From Arsenophonus fragariae (GTDB lineage Bacteria > Pseudomonadota > Gammaproteobacteria > Enterobacterales > Enterobacteriaceae), in assembly GCA_047291315.1 (NCBI GenBank), contig JBDPYZ010000002.1, forward strand, positions 62,001 to 126,000: a DNA stretch of 64,000 bases. Reading direction: 5' to 3'. The notes below the pieces were generated by a model. That model had not been told where the DNA came from and did not search any database. It worked only from the letters and a program-made list of their open reading frames with translations. A program made the translations under genes and the position numbers. Shown here piece after piece: positions 1-8,939 of this stretch (positions are counted from its first letter, which is position 1; the number at the start of each line of letters is the position of its first letter).

Positions 1-350
1 GAAGCCTCAAGATTTTGCTTTAATAAATCGTCTTTAACCGACTTATTACCAGAAAATGTAATGCTTGCAATGGTTGGCCGCTCTTTTACTTGAACTATCA
101 GCGTATTTCCATCACGCAAAACTCTAACATCTTCGAAATTACCCGTTGAAAATAGAGCTCGAATAATACGACTTATATCGTCATTATTAATCGTATCTCC
201 TACCCGCACCGGCATATTCAATAGTGCTGCACCAACGGCGACGCGCTGAAGACCTTCAAAATGAATATCCTGTACTACAAACCCGTCTGAACCGTATGCA
301 GCGGCGCTGCCAAATAGCAGCGATGCTATGAGCAACTTTTTCATCGCCAT
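1..350 (-). CDS. bamA: Outer membrane protein assembly factor BamA, N-terminal part (gene runs off the window)
   Basis: This is the first ~116 residues of BamA, the Omp85 barrel protein that folds and inserts outer-membrane proteins as the core of the BAM complex. The reading starts MAMKKLLIASLLFGSA, a typical Sec signal peptide. It continues with the first POTRA domain (GFVVQDIHFEGLQRVAVGAA) and into the second (RPTIASITFSGNKSV), close to the E. coli protein throughout. The start at 350 matches the E. coli MAMKK start. It lies 33 bases after rseP, the conserved rseP-bamA order, so it is probably co-transcribed from the upstream operon. The rest of the POTRA domains and the barrel lie beyond position 1, so intactness cannot be judged. 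Confidence 0.95.
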   Translation of the reverse strand, partial: MAMKKLLIASLLFGSAAAYGSDGFVVQDIHFEGLQRVAVGAALLNMPVRVGDTINNDDISRIIRALFSTGNFEDVRVLRDGNTLIVQVKERPTIASITFSGNKSVKDDLLKQNLEA

Positions 351-383
351 TGTTGTTATGAATATTCCTAACTAGTCTCTCTC

Positions 384-1736
384 TTAAAGACGAGAGAAAT
401 CATTGAAAAGTGCAAGCCCCATTAATAATATCAATGCAATAGCACCAATACGATAACTGAAGTCTTGTACACGCTCAGACACTGGCTCTCCTTTAATCTT
501 TTCGATTAGCAAGAAAAGTAAGTGCCCACCATCTAATACAGGCAAAGGAAACAGGTTAATGATCCCTAAATTGACACTAATTAATGCAATAAACATCAGA
601 TAATACACTAACCCAGACTCAGCCGAAATCGCTGCCGCTTTTGCAATAGAAACAGGCCCACTAAGATTATTAAGTTTAATATCACCAGTAACCAATTTAC
701 GCATCATACTTACTGTCAACTTCATCAACTGCCAAGTTTTATCCGTTGCCTGGTACAATGCATAAAACGGACCATATTGCTGAGTGATTTTATACTCATC
801 TGCAAGTGGTATTACCGATAATTCAAGCCCAGCAAATCCAATTTGCCACCCTTTAGCTATCGTTTTTACTTCCGGTGTTAACGTTAATTGCTGCTGTTTA
901 CCTTGTCTTTCGATAGTCAATAACAATGGAATGTTAGGACTTTGCCGAACAAAATAGGTGAATGGATGCCAAATATCTATCATTTGCTCACCCACTTTTA
1001 CAATCCTGTCTCCTATTTGTAAACCTGATAATGCCGCCGCTGATCTAGGTTGAATATTACGCACAACGGGATCTTGCCTAGCACTAACTGGCATAATACC
1101 CAAAGATAAAACCGGATCCTGGGTTTCTGGATCAAAATGCCATTCCCTCAAATTAATCACTTTTTTTATCGGTGTTGAATTTCCAATAGGTAAAATCTTC
1201 ACGCTTAATTCTTCATCACCAATTTTGCTAATTAAGGCAACACGAACAGCGTTCCAGTCAGGGGTTTTGATACCATCTATTGATTTTAGTTCCATACCTG
1301 GCGAAATATTTGCTTGCTCAGCAATCGAGTTTGACTGAATATCTTCAATAACAGGACGCACAGAAGGTATACCAATAATGAAAACTAACCAATAAGCAAA
1401 TATCGCCAATAAAAAATTGGCTATTGGCCCAGCACTAACCACTGCGGCACGCTGACCTACTGTTTTATTATTAAAAGCAAAGTGGCGACGCTCTGACGCT
1501 ACAGGAGCAACCCGCTCATCTAGCATTTTTACATAGCCGCCTAAGGGGATTATAGCGATAACAAATTCTGTACCATGACGATCTACTTTACGCCATAAGG
1601 CTTTTCCAAAACCAATGGAAAAACGCTCAACATAAATACCACAGCACCTAGCTACCCAGAAATGGCCAAATTCATGTACGATAATTAGTACACCTAATGC
1701 AATAATAAATGCAGCTAAACTCCAGAGAAATCCCAT
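384..1736 (-). CDS. rseP: Site-2 intramembrane zinc metalloprotease RseP
   Basis: RseP cleaves the anti-sigma factor RseA within the membrane after DegS has cut it, releasing sigma-E; it also clears remnant signal peptides. The protein has 450 residues, the E. coli length. The zinc motif HEFGH is at residues 21-25 inside the first membrane segment. Two PDZ-like domains fill roughly residues 115-310. The third zinc ligand is in the LDGG motif near residue 402, within a C-terminal membrane segment, and another membrane segment ends the protein. All catalytic residues are present. It lies 15 bases after cdsA and just before bamA, the standard envelope operon order. No lesion is visible. Confidence 0.96.
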   Translation of the reverse strand: MGFLWSLAAFIIALGVLIIVHEFGHFWVARCCGIYVERFSIGFGKALWRKVDRHGTEFVIAIIPLGGYVKMLDERVAPVASERRHFAFNNKTVGQRAAVVSAGPIANFLLAIFAYWLVFIIGIPSVRPVIEDIQSNSIAEQANISPGMELKSIDGIKTPDWNAVRVALISKIGDEELSVKILPIGNSTPIKKVINLREWHFDPETQDPVLSLGIMPVSARQDPVVRNIQPRSAAALSGLQIGDRIVKVGEQMIDIWHPFTYFVRQSPNIPLLLTIERQGKQQQLTLTPEVKTIAKGWQIGFAGLELSVIPLADEYKITQQYGPFYALYQATDKTWQLMKLTVSMMRKLVTGDIKLNNLSGPVSIAKAAAISAESGLVYYLMFIALISVNLGIINLFPLPVLDGGHLLFLLIEKIKGEPVSERVQDFSYRIGAIALILLMGLALFNDFSRL

Positions 1737-1751
1737 TATATACCTTAAAAA

Positions 1752-2606
1752 CTAAAAAAATAACAATGTCAATCCTGCAAAAACAGGTATAGCCGCTGTC
1801 AAACTATCGATTCTATCTAATACGCCACCATGTCCTGGAATTAAATAACTACTATCTTTGATGCCAGACTGACGTTTAAACATACTTTCCGTTAAATCAC
1901 CAAAGACAGAGACAATCACTACAATAACAGAACAAAGTAGTAAACTCTTGGATATCAGTAAAGCAGGAACAGATAAACTAAATAGCCAGGCAACTATGCC
2001 TGCTGTCAGCATACCACCGAGCATACCTTCCAAGGTTTTACCAGGAGAAACCTGCGCTGCCAGTTTATGTTTACCAAATAAATGACCAAAAAAATAAGCG
2101 CCAGTATCCGCACTCCAAACTAATAGCATGACATAAAGCACACAACAAGCACCGATAAAATTGTCAATATGATAATCAATACTTTTTAATACCAACATAC
2201 CACAGTAAAAAGGTAAAATAGTTAAAATTCCAAACAAAATTTTTAATATTACTGACTGGGACCAGAATCGAGCAGAAGTAGGAAAAGTGACAACCAATAT
2301 TATCGCAACTAACCACCAAACTAATCCAGCAGATAAAATATAAATAATCAAAGACTCTGTTGTTAATTGGCTAAGATCCTGAAATGACAATTGTAATCCC
2401 AACAAACTAATACCAAATAAAACAGCACATATAATTCGTTTAATCTGCGCTGTCCAGCCAATAAATTGGCTCCATTCCCAAGCAGCTAACGAACAAATAA
2501 CAATTATAACATAACCAAACAGGTTAGGAGGAAAGAAAAAAAGTACAGCGATAACTAATGGAATAAGTATGATAGCTGTAATGATACGAGAATTTAAGTT
2601 TAGCAA
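1752..2606 (-). CDS. cdsA: Phosphatidate cytidylyltransferase (CDP-diacylglycerol synthase)
   Basis: CdsA makes CDP-diacylglycerol from phosphatidate and CTP at the inner membrane, the branch point for phosphatidylethanolamine and phosphatidylglycerol. The 284-residue protein is a chain of hydrophobic membrane segments. It ends with the family signature: SMFKRQSGIKD followed by GHGGVLDRID, with the Asp and Lys residues intact. Length agrees with the E. coli protein (285). It sits 9 bases after uppS and 15 bases before rseP, so it is translated from the same message. It appears functional. Confidence 0.95.
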   Translation of the reverse strand: MLNLNSRIITAIILIPLVIAVLFFFPPNLFGYVIIVICSLAAWEWSQFIGWTAQIKRIICAVLFGISLLGLQLSFQDLSQLTTESLIIYILSAGLVWWLVAIILVVTFPTSARFWSQSVILKILFGILTILPFYCGMLVLKSIDYHIDNFIGACCVLYVMLLVWSADTGAYFFGHLFGKHKLAAQVSPGKTLEGMLGGMLTAGIVAWLFSLSVPALLISKSLLLCSVIVVIVSVFGDLTESMFKRQSGIKDSSYLIPGHGGVLDRIDSLTAAIPVFAGLTLLFF

Positions 2607-2615
2607 AAGAGTCCC

Positions 2616-3371
2616 CTATTCTTCATAGATATCATCAGGCTCAGTGTTACCAAAACGTCGTTCACGCTGATTAAAAGCCACAATTGCACTCTTGAAAGCT
2701 TCCTCATCAAAATCCGGCCAGAGGACATCGGTAAAATAAAATTCAGCATAAGCAATCTGCCATAAAAGAAAATTACTGATGCGATATTCTCTACCAGTTC
2801 TAATAACTAAATCAACGGTTGGTTGATCATGTAGACTAATAAATTCATTTACCATTTCTTCGTTAATATTTTCTGGTAATAATAAACCCGCTTTAATTTT
2901 TTCAGCAATAAGCTGCATTGCATTGGTAATATCCCAACGACCACCATAATTAGCAGCAATATTAAGTTGTAATGCGGTATTATTCGCGGTTAAGTCAACC
3001 GCGTGTTTAATACGATTTTGTAATTTAAGTTTAAATCGACTTATATCGCCAATAATAGTTAATCTAACATTATGAATATTTAAGTTTTTAACTTCATAAT
3101 CCAGAAACCAAGTAAAAAGTTCCATAAGAGCACTAACCTCAGTTTCAGGTCGACTCCAATTTTCACTACTAAACGCGTAAAGCGTTAAAGACTGAATCTC
3201 ATTTTCAACAGCAAATTTAACCACTTTTTGTACCGCTTCTGTCCCTGCTCGATGCCCTTTAATTCTTAACTTTCCATGTTGTTTTGCCCAACGTCCATTA
3301 CCATCCATAATAATAGCAACATGCTTCGGAATTCGATGCTGTGAGCTATTATCATTATACATAAGTTTCAT
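2616..3371 (-). CDS. uppS: Undecaprenyl diphosphate synthase (UppS/IspU)
   Basis: UppS adds eight cis-isoprene units to farnesyl diphosphate to make the C55 lipid carrier for peptidoglycan and O-antigen. The protein has 251 residues. The catalytic motif MDGNGRWA begins near residue 22, with the key Asp at 23. LTLYAFSSENW, LNIAANYGGRWDI and the C-terminal FTDVLWPDFDE, which carries the Glu used at the dimer active site, are all present. One oddity: the conserved RTGGEHRISNF segment reads RTGREYRISNF, changing a Gly and the His that lies next to the metal site in E. coli. Arg, Arg and Ser of the diphosphate pocket remain. It is followed closely by cdsA; dxr lies 220 bases upstream. Confidence 0.94.
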   Translation of the reverse strand: MKLMYNDNSSQHRIPKHVAIIMDGNGRWAKQHGKLRIKGHRAGTEAVQKVVKFAVENEIQSLTLYAFSSENWSRPETEVSALMELFTWFLDYEVKNLNIHNVRLTIIGDISRFKLKLQNRIKHAVDLTANNTALQLNIAANYGGRWDITNAMQLIAEKIKAGLLLPENINEEMVNEFISLHDQPTVDLVIRTGREYRISNFLLWQIAYAEFYFTDVLWPDFDEEAFKSAIVAFNQRERRFGNTEPDDIYEE

Positions 3372-3591
3372 GCCAAAAAAGTTCCTTTACTATAAGTTAA
3401 CATAACTATTGTGCTTAATTATTTTGGATAATAAAAATAGGATTACTTAAGATGATGCAAAGAATTTTCATATTTACTAATAAGTTAATAGTTAGCCATT
3501 TATTCATTTTTAATACCCTTAACCCATTATAATTTTATAAAAATTTAACCTGAGATAAATATAGAAACATTTAAGCGTCTAAAATTATTTA

Positions 3592-4794
3592 TTAATAGGA
3601 TATTGCTAATGTTTCAATATAATTGATTGCCATTTGACGGGCCTCACTATCAATCGCTAAAACTGCATCAATGCTATCAGGTTCGGCTAAACTTAACCTT
3701 TCTACTGTATCCAAATTAACTTGCGCAATATCAGTAAATCGAAGCTTTCCTGCCAAAAACGCTGTAACGGAAACTTCATTAGCAGCATTTAAAATTGTGG
3801 TTGATGCTTGCCCATGATGACAAGCATCAATCGCTAATTTCAAACAGGGGTAACGTTGGTAATCTGGGGCAATAAAGGTTAATGAAGATAATTGTTTAAA
3901 ATCAAGCGCAGCCGCACCCGAAGGAATACGATCTGGATAAGCCATACTATAAGAAATAGGGGTTCTCATATCAGGCGTACCTAATTGAGCAATCACACTT
4001 CCATCCTGATAGCGTACCATCGAATGAATAACAGATTGTGGATGAATGATAACTTCAATTTGCTCAGCTGAAGCATTAAAAAAATACCTCGCTTCAATAT
4101 ATTCAAGCCCTTTATTCATCATAGTTGCCGAATCAATCGAAATCTTACGTCCCATAGACCAATTAGGGTGATTACAAGCCTCATTAGGCGTCATGTTCTT
4201 AAGAGAAGCGAGCGGAATTTCACGGAAAGGACCACCTGACCCGGTTAATACTATGCTCGTTATTCCGTGTTGTTCAAGATTAGCAAAACCTAAATTACGC
4301 TGAATTTCAGTAGGTAAACTTTGAAATATCGCATTATGTTCACTATCAATAGGGAGTACCTGAGCACCATATTTTTTAATTGCGTCGAAAAATAGTTGCC
4401 CACTAGTAATCAATGATTCTTTATTAGCTAATAAAATACGCTTGCCTTGACGGATCGCAGCTAATGTTGGTATTAAACCAGCAATTCCAGTAATAGCTGA
4501 CATAACTTGATCAACATTATCAAATGCAGCTAGTTCACAAACTCCCTTTTGGCCTGATAAAACTTCCGTATTACATCCTTGTTTATTTAATATGCTTCTT
4601 AGATTGTTTGCTGATTTTTCGTCTGACATAGCGGCACATTGTGGCTGGAATTCCAAGCATTGCTGAACCATAGTAGCCACATTTTTATGTGCAACTAATG
4701 CGATAATTTCAAATTTTTCTGGATTTTCTTTGACTACTGATAGTGTCGTTTTACCAATTGAACCCGTCGAGCCTAAAATTGTCAAACGTATCAT
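3592..4794 (-). CDS. dxr: 1-deoxy-D-xylulose 5-phosphate reductoisomerase
   Basis: Dxr converts DXP to MEP with NADPH, the committed step of the non-mevalonate isoprenoid pathway. Its product line feeds UppS, encoded just downstream. The protein has 400 residues, the usual length. The NADPH loop GSTGSIG lies near residues 8-14. LANKESLI, the metal and substrate segment SEHNAIFQSLP, GSGGPF, and NHPNWSMGRKISIDSATMMNKGLE are all present. No internal lesion is seen. In E. coli it lies between frr and uppS, as here. Confidence 0.96.
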   Translation of the reverse strand: MIRLTILGSTGSIGKTTLSVVKENPEKFEIIALVAHKNVATMVQQCLEFQPQCAAMSDEKSANNLRSILNKQGCNTEVLSGQKGVCELAAFDNVDQVMSAITGIAGLIPTLAAIRQGKRILLANKESLITSGQLFFDAIKKYGAQVLPIDSEHNAIFQSLPTEIQRNLGFANLEQHGITSIVLTGSGGPFREIPLASLKNMTPNEACNHPNWSMGRKISIDSATMMNKGLEYIEARYFFNASAEQIEVIIHPQSVIHSMVRYQDGSVIAQLGTPDMRTPISYSMAYPDRIPSGAAALDFKQLSSLTFIAPDYQRYPCLKLAIDACHHGQASTTILNAANEVSVTAFLAGKLRFTDIAQVNLDTVERLSLAEPDSIDAVLAIDSEARQMAINYIETLAISY

Positions 4795-4885
4795 TGTGAT
4801 ATGTATGCTCTACTATTTAATTAAAAAGATTATACCTAACTCAGCCATATAGCATAACATAAAATGGAGCAATAAATTTAGAGAT

Positions 4886-4930
4886 ATAATAAAGCCATAC
4901 TTACCTTTATATAACGTGTGGCTTTATTAT
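4886..4930 (-). terminator. Long inverted repeat after frr, likely terminator
   Basis: A 15-base arm at 4886-4900 (ATAATAAAGCCATAC) pairs with 4916-4930 (GTGTGGCTTTATTAT), including one G-U pair, across a 15-base loop. It starts 9 bases after the frr stop codon. Its A/T-rich ends would give a U-rich tail in either direction. The position suggests termination of the rpsB-frr side ahead of dxr. Function is inferred from structure and position. Confidence 0.65.
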
Positions 4931-4938
4931 AAAAATGT

Positions 4939-5496
4939 TTAAAATTCCATCAATTCTTTTTCTTTTTGTTCCAAAGCTTCATCAACTTTCTTAATAAAAT
5001 TATCGGTCAACTTCTGAATTTCATCTTGTGCACGACGTTCATCATCCTCACTAATTTCTTTATCTTTTAGCAAAGCCTTGATTTTATCATTCCCATCACG
5101 TCGTGCATTACGAACAGATACACGCCCCTGTTCAGCTTCATTACGGACAACTTTAATCAAATCCTTACGTCGTTCTTCTGTCAACGGTGGTAAAGGCAAC
5201 CGTATTATTGTTCCCGCTGAAGAAGGATTAAGACCCAGATCTGATACCATAATGGCTTTTTCCACTGCCAGTGCTAATGTACGATCAAACACAGTAATCA
5301 CGAGTGTACGTGAATCCTCAGCAGTAACATTCGCTAACTGACGTAATGGCGTTGCAGCACCATAATACTCAACCATTATACCATCCAATAAACTTGGTGA
5401 TACACGGCCGGTACGAACTTTACTAATTTGACTTTTCAATGCTTCAACGCTTTTTCGCATACGCTCTAGAGCATCTTTTTTGATTTCATTAATCAC
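4939..5496 (-). CDS. frr: Ribosome recycling factor
   Basis: RRF splits the post-termination ribosome together with EF-G and is essential in bacteria. The protein has 185 residues, the exact family length. The three-helix bundle begins with KDALERMRKSVEALKSQISKVRTGRVSPSLLD and closes with the helix EDDERRAQDEIQKLTDNFIKKVDEAL. RLPLPPLTEERRKDL in the small beta domain is intact. It follows pyrH by 118 bases and is itself followed by a strong inverted repeat, so it probably ends a transcription unit. Confidence 0.97.
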   Translation of the reverse strand: MINEIKKDALERMRKSVEALKSQISKVRTGRVSPSLLDGIMVEYYGAATPLRQLANVTAEDSRTLVITVFDRTLALAVEKAIMVSDLGLNPSSAGTIIRLPLPPLTEERRKDLIKVVRNEAEQGRVSVRNARRDGNDKIKALLKDKEISEDDERRAQDEIQKLTDNFIKKVDEALEQKEKELMEF

Positions 5497-5614
5497 ATTT
5501 AAACCCTTAGCAACTGGTTATAAATATTTAGGCTATAACCTATAACCCAATTCAATTATTTTAACGATGCTGATAATATCATACCGCCAAAAATCATCCG
5601 TGTCTCTCAAGAGA

Positions 5615-6343
5615 TCAATCACGCGAGATTAATGTGCCTTCATTTTCACCCATCACAATCCGACGTAATGAACCGGGTTTATTCATGTTGAAAACTCGAA
5701 TAGGTAAATTATAGTCACGAGCCAGAGTAAATGCTGCCAAATCCATAACTTTTAATTCGCGTTCTAATACGTCTTGATAAGTTAACTTATTATAAAAAAC
5801 CGCATCTGAACTCTTCGATGGGTCGGCAGAATAAACACCATCAACTTTGGTTGCTTTTAAAACAACATCAGCCTCAATTTCTATACCTCGTAAACAAGCA
5901 GCTGAATCTGTTGTAAAAAAAGGGTTTCCTGTTCCTGCCGAAAAAATAACAACTCTGTCATTGCGAAGCAAACTAATTGCCTCAGCCCAACTATAATTGT
6001 CACATACACCATTTAATGGTATTGCAGACATGAGCCTGGCATTAACATATGCGCGATGTAAAGCATCACGCATGGCTAATCCATTCATTACTGTCGCTAA
6101 CATTCCCATATGATCGCCAACGACACGATTCATCCCTGCATCGGCTAGCCCTGCGCCGCGAAATAGATTGCCACCACCAATAACGACACCAACCTGTATC
6201 GCTAACTCTACCAGTTCCTTAATTTCTTGAGCCATACGATCTAAAACGCTCGCATCAATACCAAAACCTTCTGAACCTTGTAGAGCTTCGCCACTAAGCT
6301 TAAGCAAGATACGTTGATATACTGGTTTTGCATTAGTTGCCAT
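5615..6343 (-). CDS. pyrH: UMP kinase
   Basis: PyrH phosphorylates UMP to UDP in pyrimidine nucleotide synthesis; the bacterial enzyme is a hexamer of the amino-acid-kinase fold, regulated by GTP and UTP. The protein has 242 residues. LKLSGEAL near residues 14-21 (phosphate loop), GGGNLFRG (near residues 56-63), and the uridylate segment TGNPFFTTDSAA are all present. The C-terminal strands FNMNKPGSLRRI are intact. It lies in the conserved order between tsf and frr. Confidence 0.97.
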   Translation of the reverse strand: MATNAKPVYQRILLKLSGEALQGSEGFGIDASVLDRMAQEIKELVELAIQVGVVIGGGNLFRGAGLADAGMNRVVGDHMGMLATVMNGLAMRDALHRAYVNARLMSAIPLNGVCDNYSWAEAISLLRNDRVVIFSAGTGNPFFTTDSAACLRGIEIEADVVLKATKVDGVYSADPSKSSDAVFYNKLTYQDVLERELKVMDLAAFTLARDYNLPIRVFNMNKPGSLRRIVMGENEGTLISRD

Positions 6344-6545
6344 GGTGTTTCGTCCTGAGCATATAAATTATTGAAAGTTTAAAATTCTTAGTTCAAAGTC
6401 TGAATATAAAATACTTAATTAGTTATTTTTCTTCATTTCTTTAGTAAAAAGACAATTTAGTCTAAATACTAACCCTAATCCGTTGAATTAAACATATGCT
6501 GAATCAAATAATTTAGTGGCATATTTACACATAAATTATCGATTA

Positions 6546-6574
6546 GATAAAACAGAACCGCCTATTGGCGGCTC
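6546..6574 (-). terminator. Intrinsic terminator downstream of tsf
   Basis: An 8-bp stem (GAGCCGCC at 6574-6567 with GGCGGTTC at 6562-6555 on the minus strand, one G-U pair) encloses a 4-base loop and is followed by TGTTTTAT. It begins 20 bases after the tsf stop codon. Stem, loop and U-rich tail match a rho-independent terminator, separating rpsB-tsf from pyrH. This agrees with the 250-base gap before pyrH. Confidence 0.8.
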
Positions 6575-6593
6575 TATTTATCAATTGGCATCA

Positions 6594-7445
6594 TTATTTA
6601 CTCATTGCCACGACTTCAGCAGCAAAATCAGTTTCCACTTTTTCGATACCTTCTCCAACTTCAAAACGGATAAAGTTAGTCACTTTTGCATTTTTCTCTT
6701 TTAATAACGCACCAACTGTTTTGCTTGGATCCATAACAAATTGTTGACCAGTTAGAGAGACCTCACCAGTAAATTTGTTCATGCGGCCAGTTACCATTTT
6801 TTCCGCAATTTCACGAGGCTTACCAGATTGCATTGCTATATCTAATTGAATTTGATGTTCATGAGCAACAACATGGGCAGGCACATCGGCTGGTGTAACA
6901 TATTCAGGTTTGCTCGCCGCGATATGCATAGCAATATGTTTAACAAGCTCATCATCCGCATCTTCAATAGAAACAAGAACACCGATACGAACACCATGTA
7001 AATAGCAGCCGATTTTTTTACCTTCTAGGATTTCGACTCGGCGAATATTAATATTTTCACCAATTTTGGCAACGATTGCTGTACGTTGCTCTTCAAATTT
7101 TGCCTTTAATTCATCAATATTTGACAATTTATTTGCAACAACGGATTTCAACACTTCATTACCGAATGCTACAAAACTCGCATCCTTAGCCACAAAATCC
7201 GTTTCACAATTCAACTCAAACAACGCACCAAATTTGCCATCGGCAGAAACTTCCGCCATTACCACACCTTCGGCAGCCACACGACCGGCTTTCTTAGCCG
7301 CTTTTGCTTGACCTGATTTACGCATATTATCGATAGCTAATTCAATATTCCCATTAGCTTCAACCAATGCTTTTTTACACTCCATCATACCTGCGCCAGT
7401 ACGTTCACGCAGTTCTTTTACCAAAGCAGCGGTAATTCCAGACAT
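6594..7445 (-). CDS. tsf: Elongation factor Ts
   Basis: EF-Ts is the nucleotide exchange factor for EF-Tu. The protein has 283 residues, the E. coli length. The N-terminal UBA-like domain carries VKELRERTGAGMMECKKALVEANG near residues 9-32. The core has the EF-Tu contact segment NCETDFVAKD (TDFV near residues 80-83). The C-terminal coiled coil and EGIEKVETDFAAEV end are present. It is transcribed with rpsB through a partial attenuator in the spacer. Confidence 0.97.
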   Translation of the reverse strand: MSGITAALVKELRERTGAGMMECKKALVEANGNIELAIDNMRKSGQAKAAKKAGRVAAEGVVMAEVSADGKFGALFELNCETDFVAKDASFVAFGNEVLKSVVANKLSNIDELKAKFEEQRTAIVAKIGENINIRRVEILEGKKIGCYLHGVRIGVLVSIEDADDELVKHIAMHIAASKPEYVTPADVPAHVVAHEHQIQLDIAMQSGKPREIAEKMVTGRMNKFTGEVSLTGQQFVMDPSKTVGALLKEKNAKVTNFIRFEVGEGIEKVETDFAAEVVAMSK

Positions 7446-7510
7446 GTGATTTATTCCTCAATATATCTGATGGGAAATCATCCCATGCAGATAATTCTCA
7501 TTCTGATAAG

Positions 7511-7533
7511 TAAAAAGGAGCCAATTAGGCCCC
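7511..7533 (-). terminator. rpsB-tsf intergenic terminator/attenuator
   Basis: On the minus strand a stem GGGGCC/GGCTCC (7533-7528 with 7522-7517, one G-U pair) with a 5-base loop is followed by TTTTTA. It lies between the rpsB stop and the tsf start. A second stem, GCTCTTC with GAAGAGC, sits upstream near 7565-7592. In E. coli an attenuator in this spacer sets the ratio of S2 to EF-Ts; a similar role is inferred here. Confidence 0.7.
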
Positions 7534-7599
7534 TATAACCAATATATTGTATACCTGGTTCATAAGGGCTCTTCTATGCTTAACGAAGAGCTGGCCTTA

Positions 7600-8325
7600 T
7601 TATTCAGTCTCTATCAAGTTTTCTTCTAGTTTAATCGCCTGATCTTGAGAACGACCTTCATGAACAGCTTTAGCAACAGCATCCAGATACAGTTTAACTG
7701 CACGGATCGCATCATCATTACCAGGGATGATATAATCAACGCCATCTGGATCAGAATTAGTATCAACAATCGAAAATACAGGGATACCTAAGTTGTTTGC
7801 TTCTTTTATAGCAATATGCTCATGTTCCGCATCAATAACAAATAAAGCATCAGGCAAACCGCCCATCTCTTTAATACCACCCAAACTATTTTCTAACTTG
7901 CTAAGCCCTCGGGTACGCATCAACGCTTCTTTTTTGGTCAATTTATCAAAAGTACCATCCTGAGATTGTGCTTCTAAATCTTTTAGACGTTTAATAGACT
8001 GACGAACAGTTTTCCAGTTAGTCAGCATACCACCTAACCAACGGTGATTAACGAAATACTGATCACAACTATTGGCTGCTTCTTTTATAGCTTCGCTTGC
8101 TGCGCGCTTAGTGCCAACAAACAGAATTTTGCCTTTTCGTGAAGCAATTTTAGTCAACTTAGCTAATGCTTCATTGAACATTGGAACAGTTTTTTCCAAA
8201 TTAATGATATGGACTTTGTTGCGCGCACCAAAGATGTAAATTTTCATCTTCGGATTCCAGTAACGAGTTTGGTGACCAAAGTGAACGCCTGCCTGAAGCA
8301 TATCGCGCATGGAAACAGTTGCCAT
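7600..8325 (-). CDS. rpsB: 30S ribosomal protein S2
   Basis: S2 binds late to the 30S head-body junction and helps recruit S1. The protein has 241 residues, as in E. coli. It opens with MATVSMRDMLQAGVHFGHQTRYWNPKM (the two S2 signature regions are this one and PDALFVIDAEHEHIAIKEANNLGIPV). The coiled-coil insert QSIKRLKDLEAQSQDGTFDKLTKKE is present. It is the first gene of the rpsB-tsf unit and has a structured leader upstream. Confidence 0.98.
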   Translation of the reverse strand: MATVSMRDMLQAGVHFGHQTRYWNPKMKIYIFGARNKVHIINLEKTVPMFNEALAKLTKIASRKGKILFVGTKRAASEAIKEAANSCDQYFVNHRWLGGMLTNWKTVRQSIKRLKDLEAQSQDGTFDKLTKKEALMRTRGLSKLENSLGGIKEMGGLPDALFVIDAEHEHIAIKEANNLGIPVFSIVDTNSDPDGVDYIIPGNDDAIRAVKLYLDAVAKAVHEGRSQDQAIKLEENLIETE

Positions 8326-8440
8326 TTAAACCTCTATAATTTAGTAAATTGGGGTTATGCCTCCACAGATCCCATTCCCCGACTCATTAGGCTGTAGATT
8401 TTCCTACAATTAAGAGCACCCCGGAAAATGTGCCGATCTG
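8326..8440 (-). promoter_or_regulatory. rpsB 5' leader, t44-like / S2 autoregulatory element
   Basis: The ~115 bases before rpsB keep the pattern I recognise from the enterobacterial rpsB leader (the region annotated as tff/t44 RNA in E. coli). On the minus strand GGGGTGCTCTT is near the 5' part, and GTGGAGGCATAACCCCAA lies shortly before ATAGAGGT and the ATG. GGGGT and ACCCC can pair to fold the leader. S2 represses its own mRNA through this leader in E. coli; conservation of function is inferred. A possible -10 (TATAAC, 8446-8451) lies just upstream with no good -35. Confidence 0.6.
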
Positions 8441-8939
8441 TGTGTGTTATAACACAATTAAGTTTATGTTAGAGCTAATCTGCGTTGTTTTTCTATCTAC
8501 ATTGAAAATATACAGAATGCCGGCGCGCTTTTTACCATAAAATAACGTAAAACACCAGCTATAGTTATATTTTTCTGCTCTTAGTCATTTGGCTGAATAA
8601 AAATAACGGTACCAATTAGATATCGATTATTTAGAAATAAATAATATTCATTTTTGAATAAAATTCACGATGACAATATTTTATTATGTGTTGTTTCTAA
8701 TACCATCATTTTTATGATTTTTTACACCTCACTGACAATAGTTCAATTTGAAATAATCAAATATTACCTTTAGGATATTTTCATATTTTAAAAAAAATTG
8801 ATATGTTAAGTCGTTAGTTGGCATAACCGCACTTCGCTGCTAACATAACCGTCAACATACAGTATCTATATTTAATCAACATAATTGGCTGATAAGTGTA
8901 TTTTTTACTCACTTAAATCAGCATAAATAGGCAGAATTC
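8441..8939. other. Divergent rpsB/map intergenic region
   Basis: About 500 A/T-rich bases separate the divergent genes rpsB and map. It must hold the rpsB promoter (a TATAAC-like -10 at 8446-8451 on the minus strand) and the map promoter. I see no open reading frame with family similarity and no strong hairpin with a T tract. Some ATTT-rich stretches near 8620-8800 could be UP-element-like, but this is not supported by a clear -35/-10 pair. Confidence 0.5.

Noticed and set aside
5078..5341. Plus-strand frame inside frr
   Set aside because: Shadow frame on the opposite strand of an essential, fully conserved gene.
7066..7311. Plus-strand frame inside tsf
   Set aside because: Antisense shadow of tsf with biased Ala/Ser/Thr composition and no ribosome site.
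8441..8939. A strong map promoter in the A/T-rich spacer
   Set aside because: No convincing -35/-10 pair with correct spacing was found by eye.
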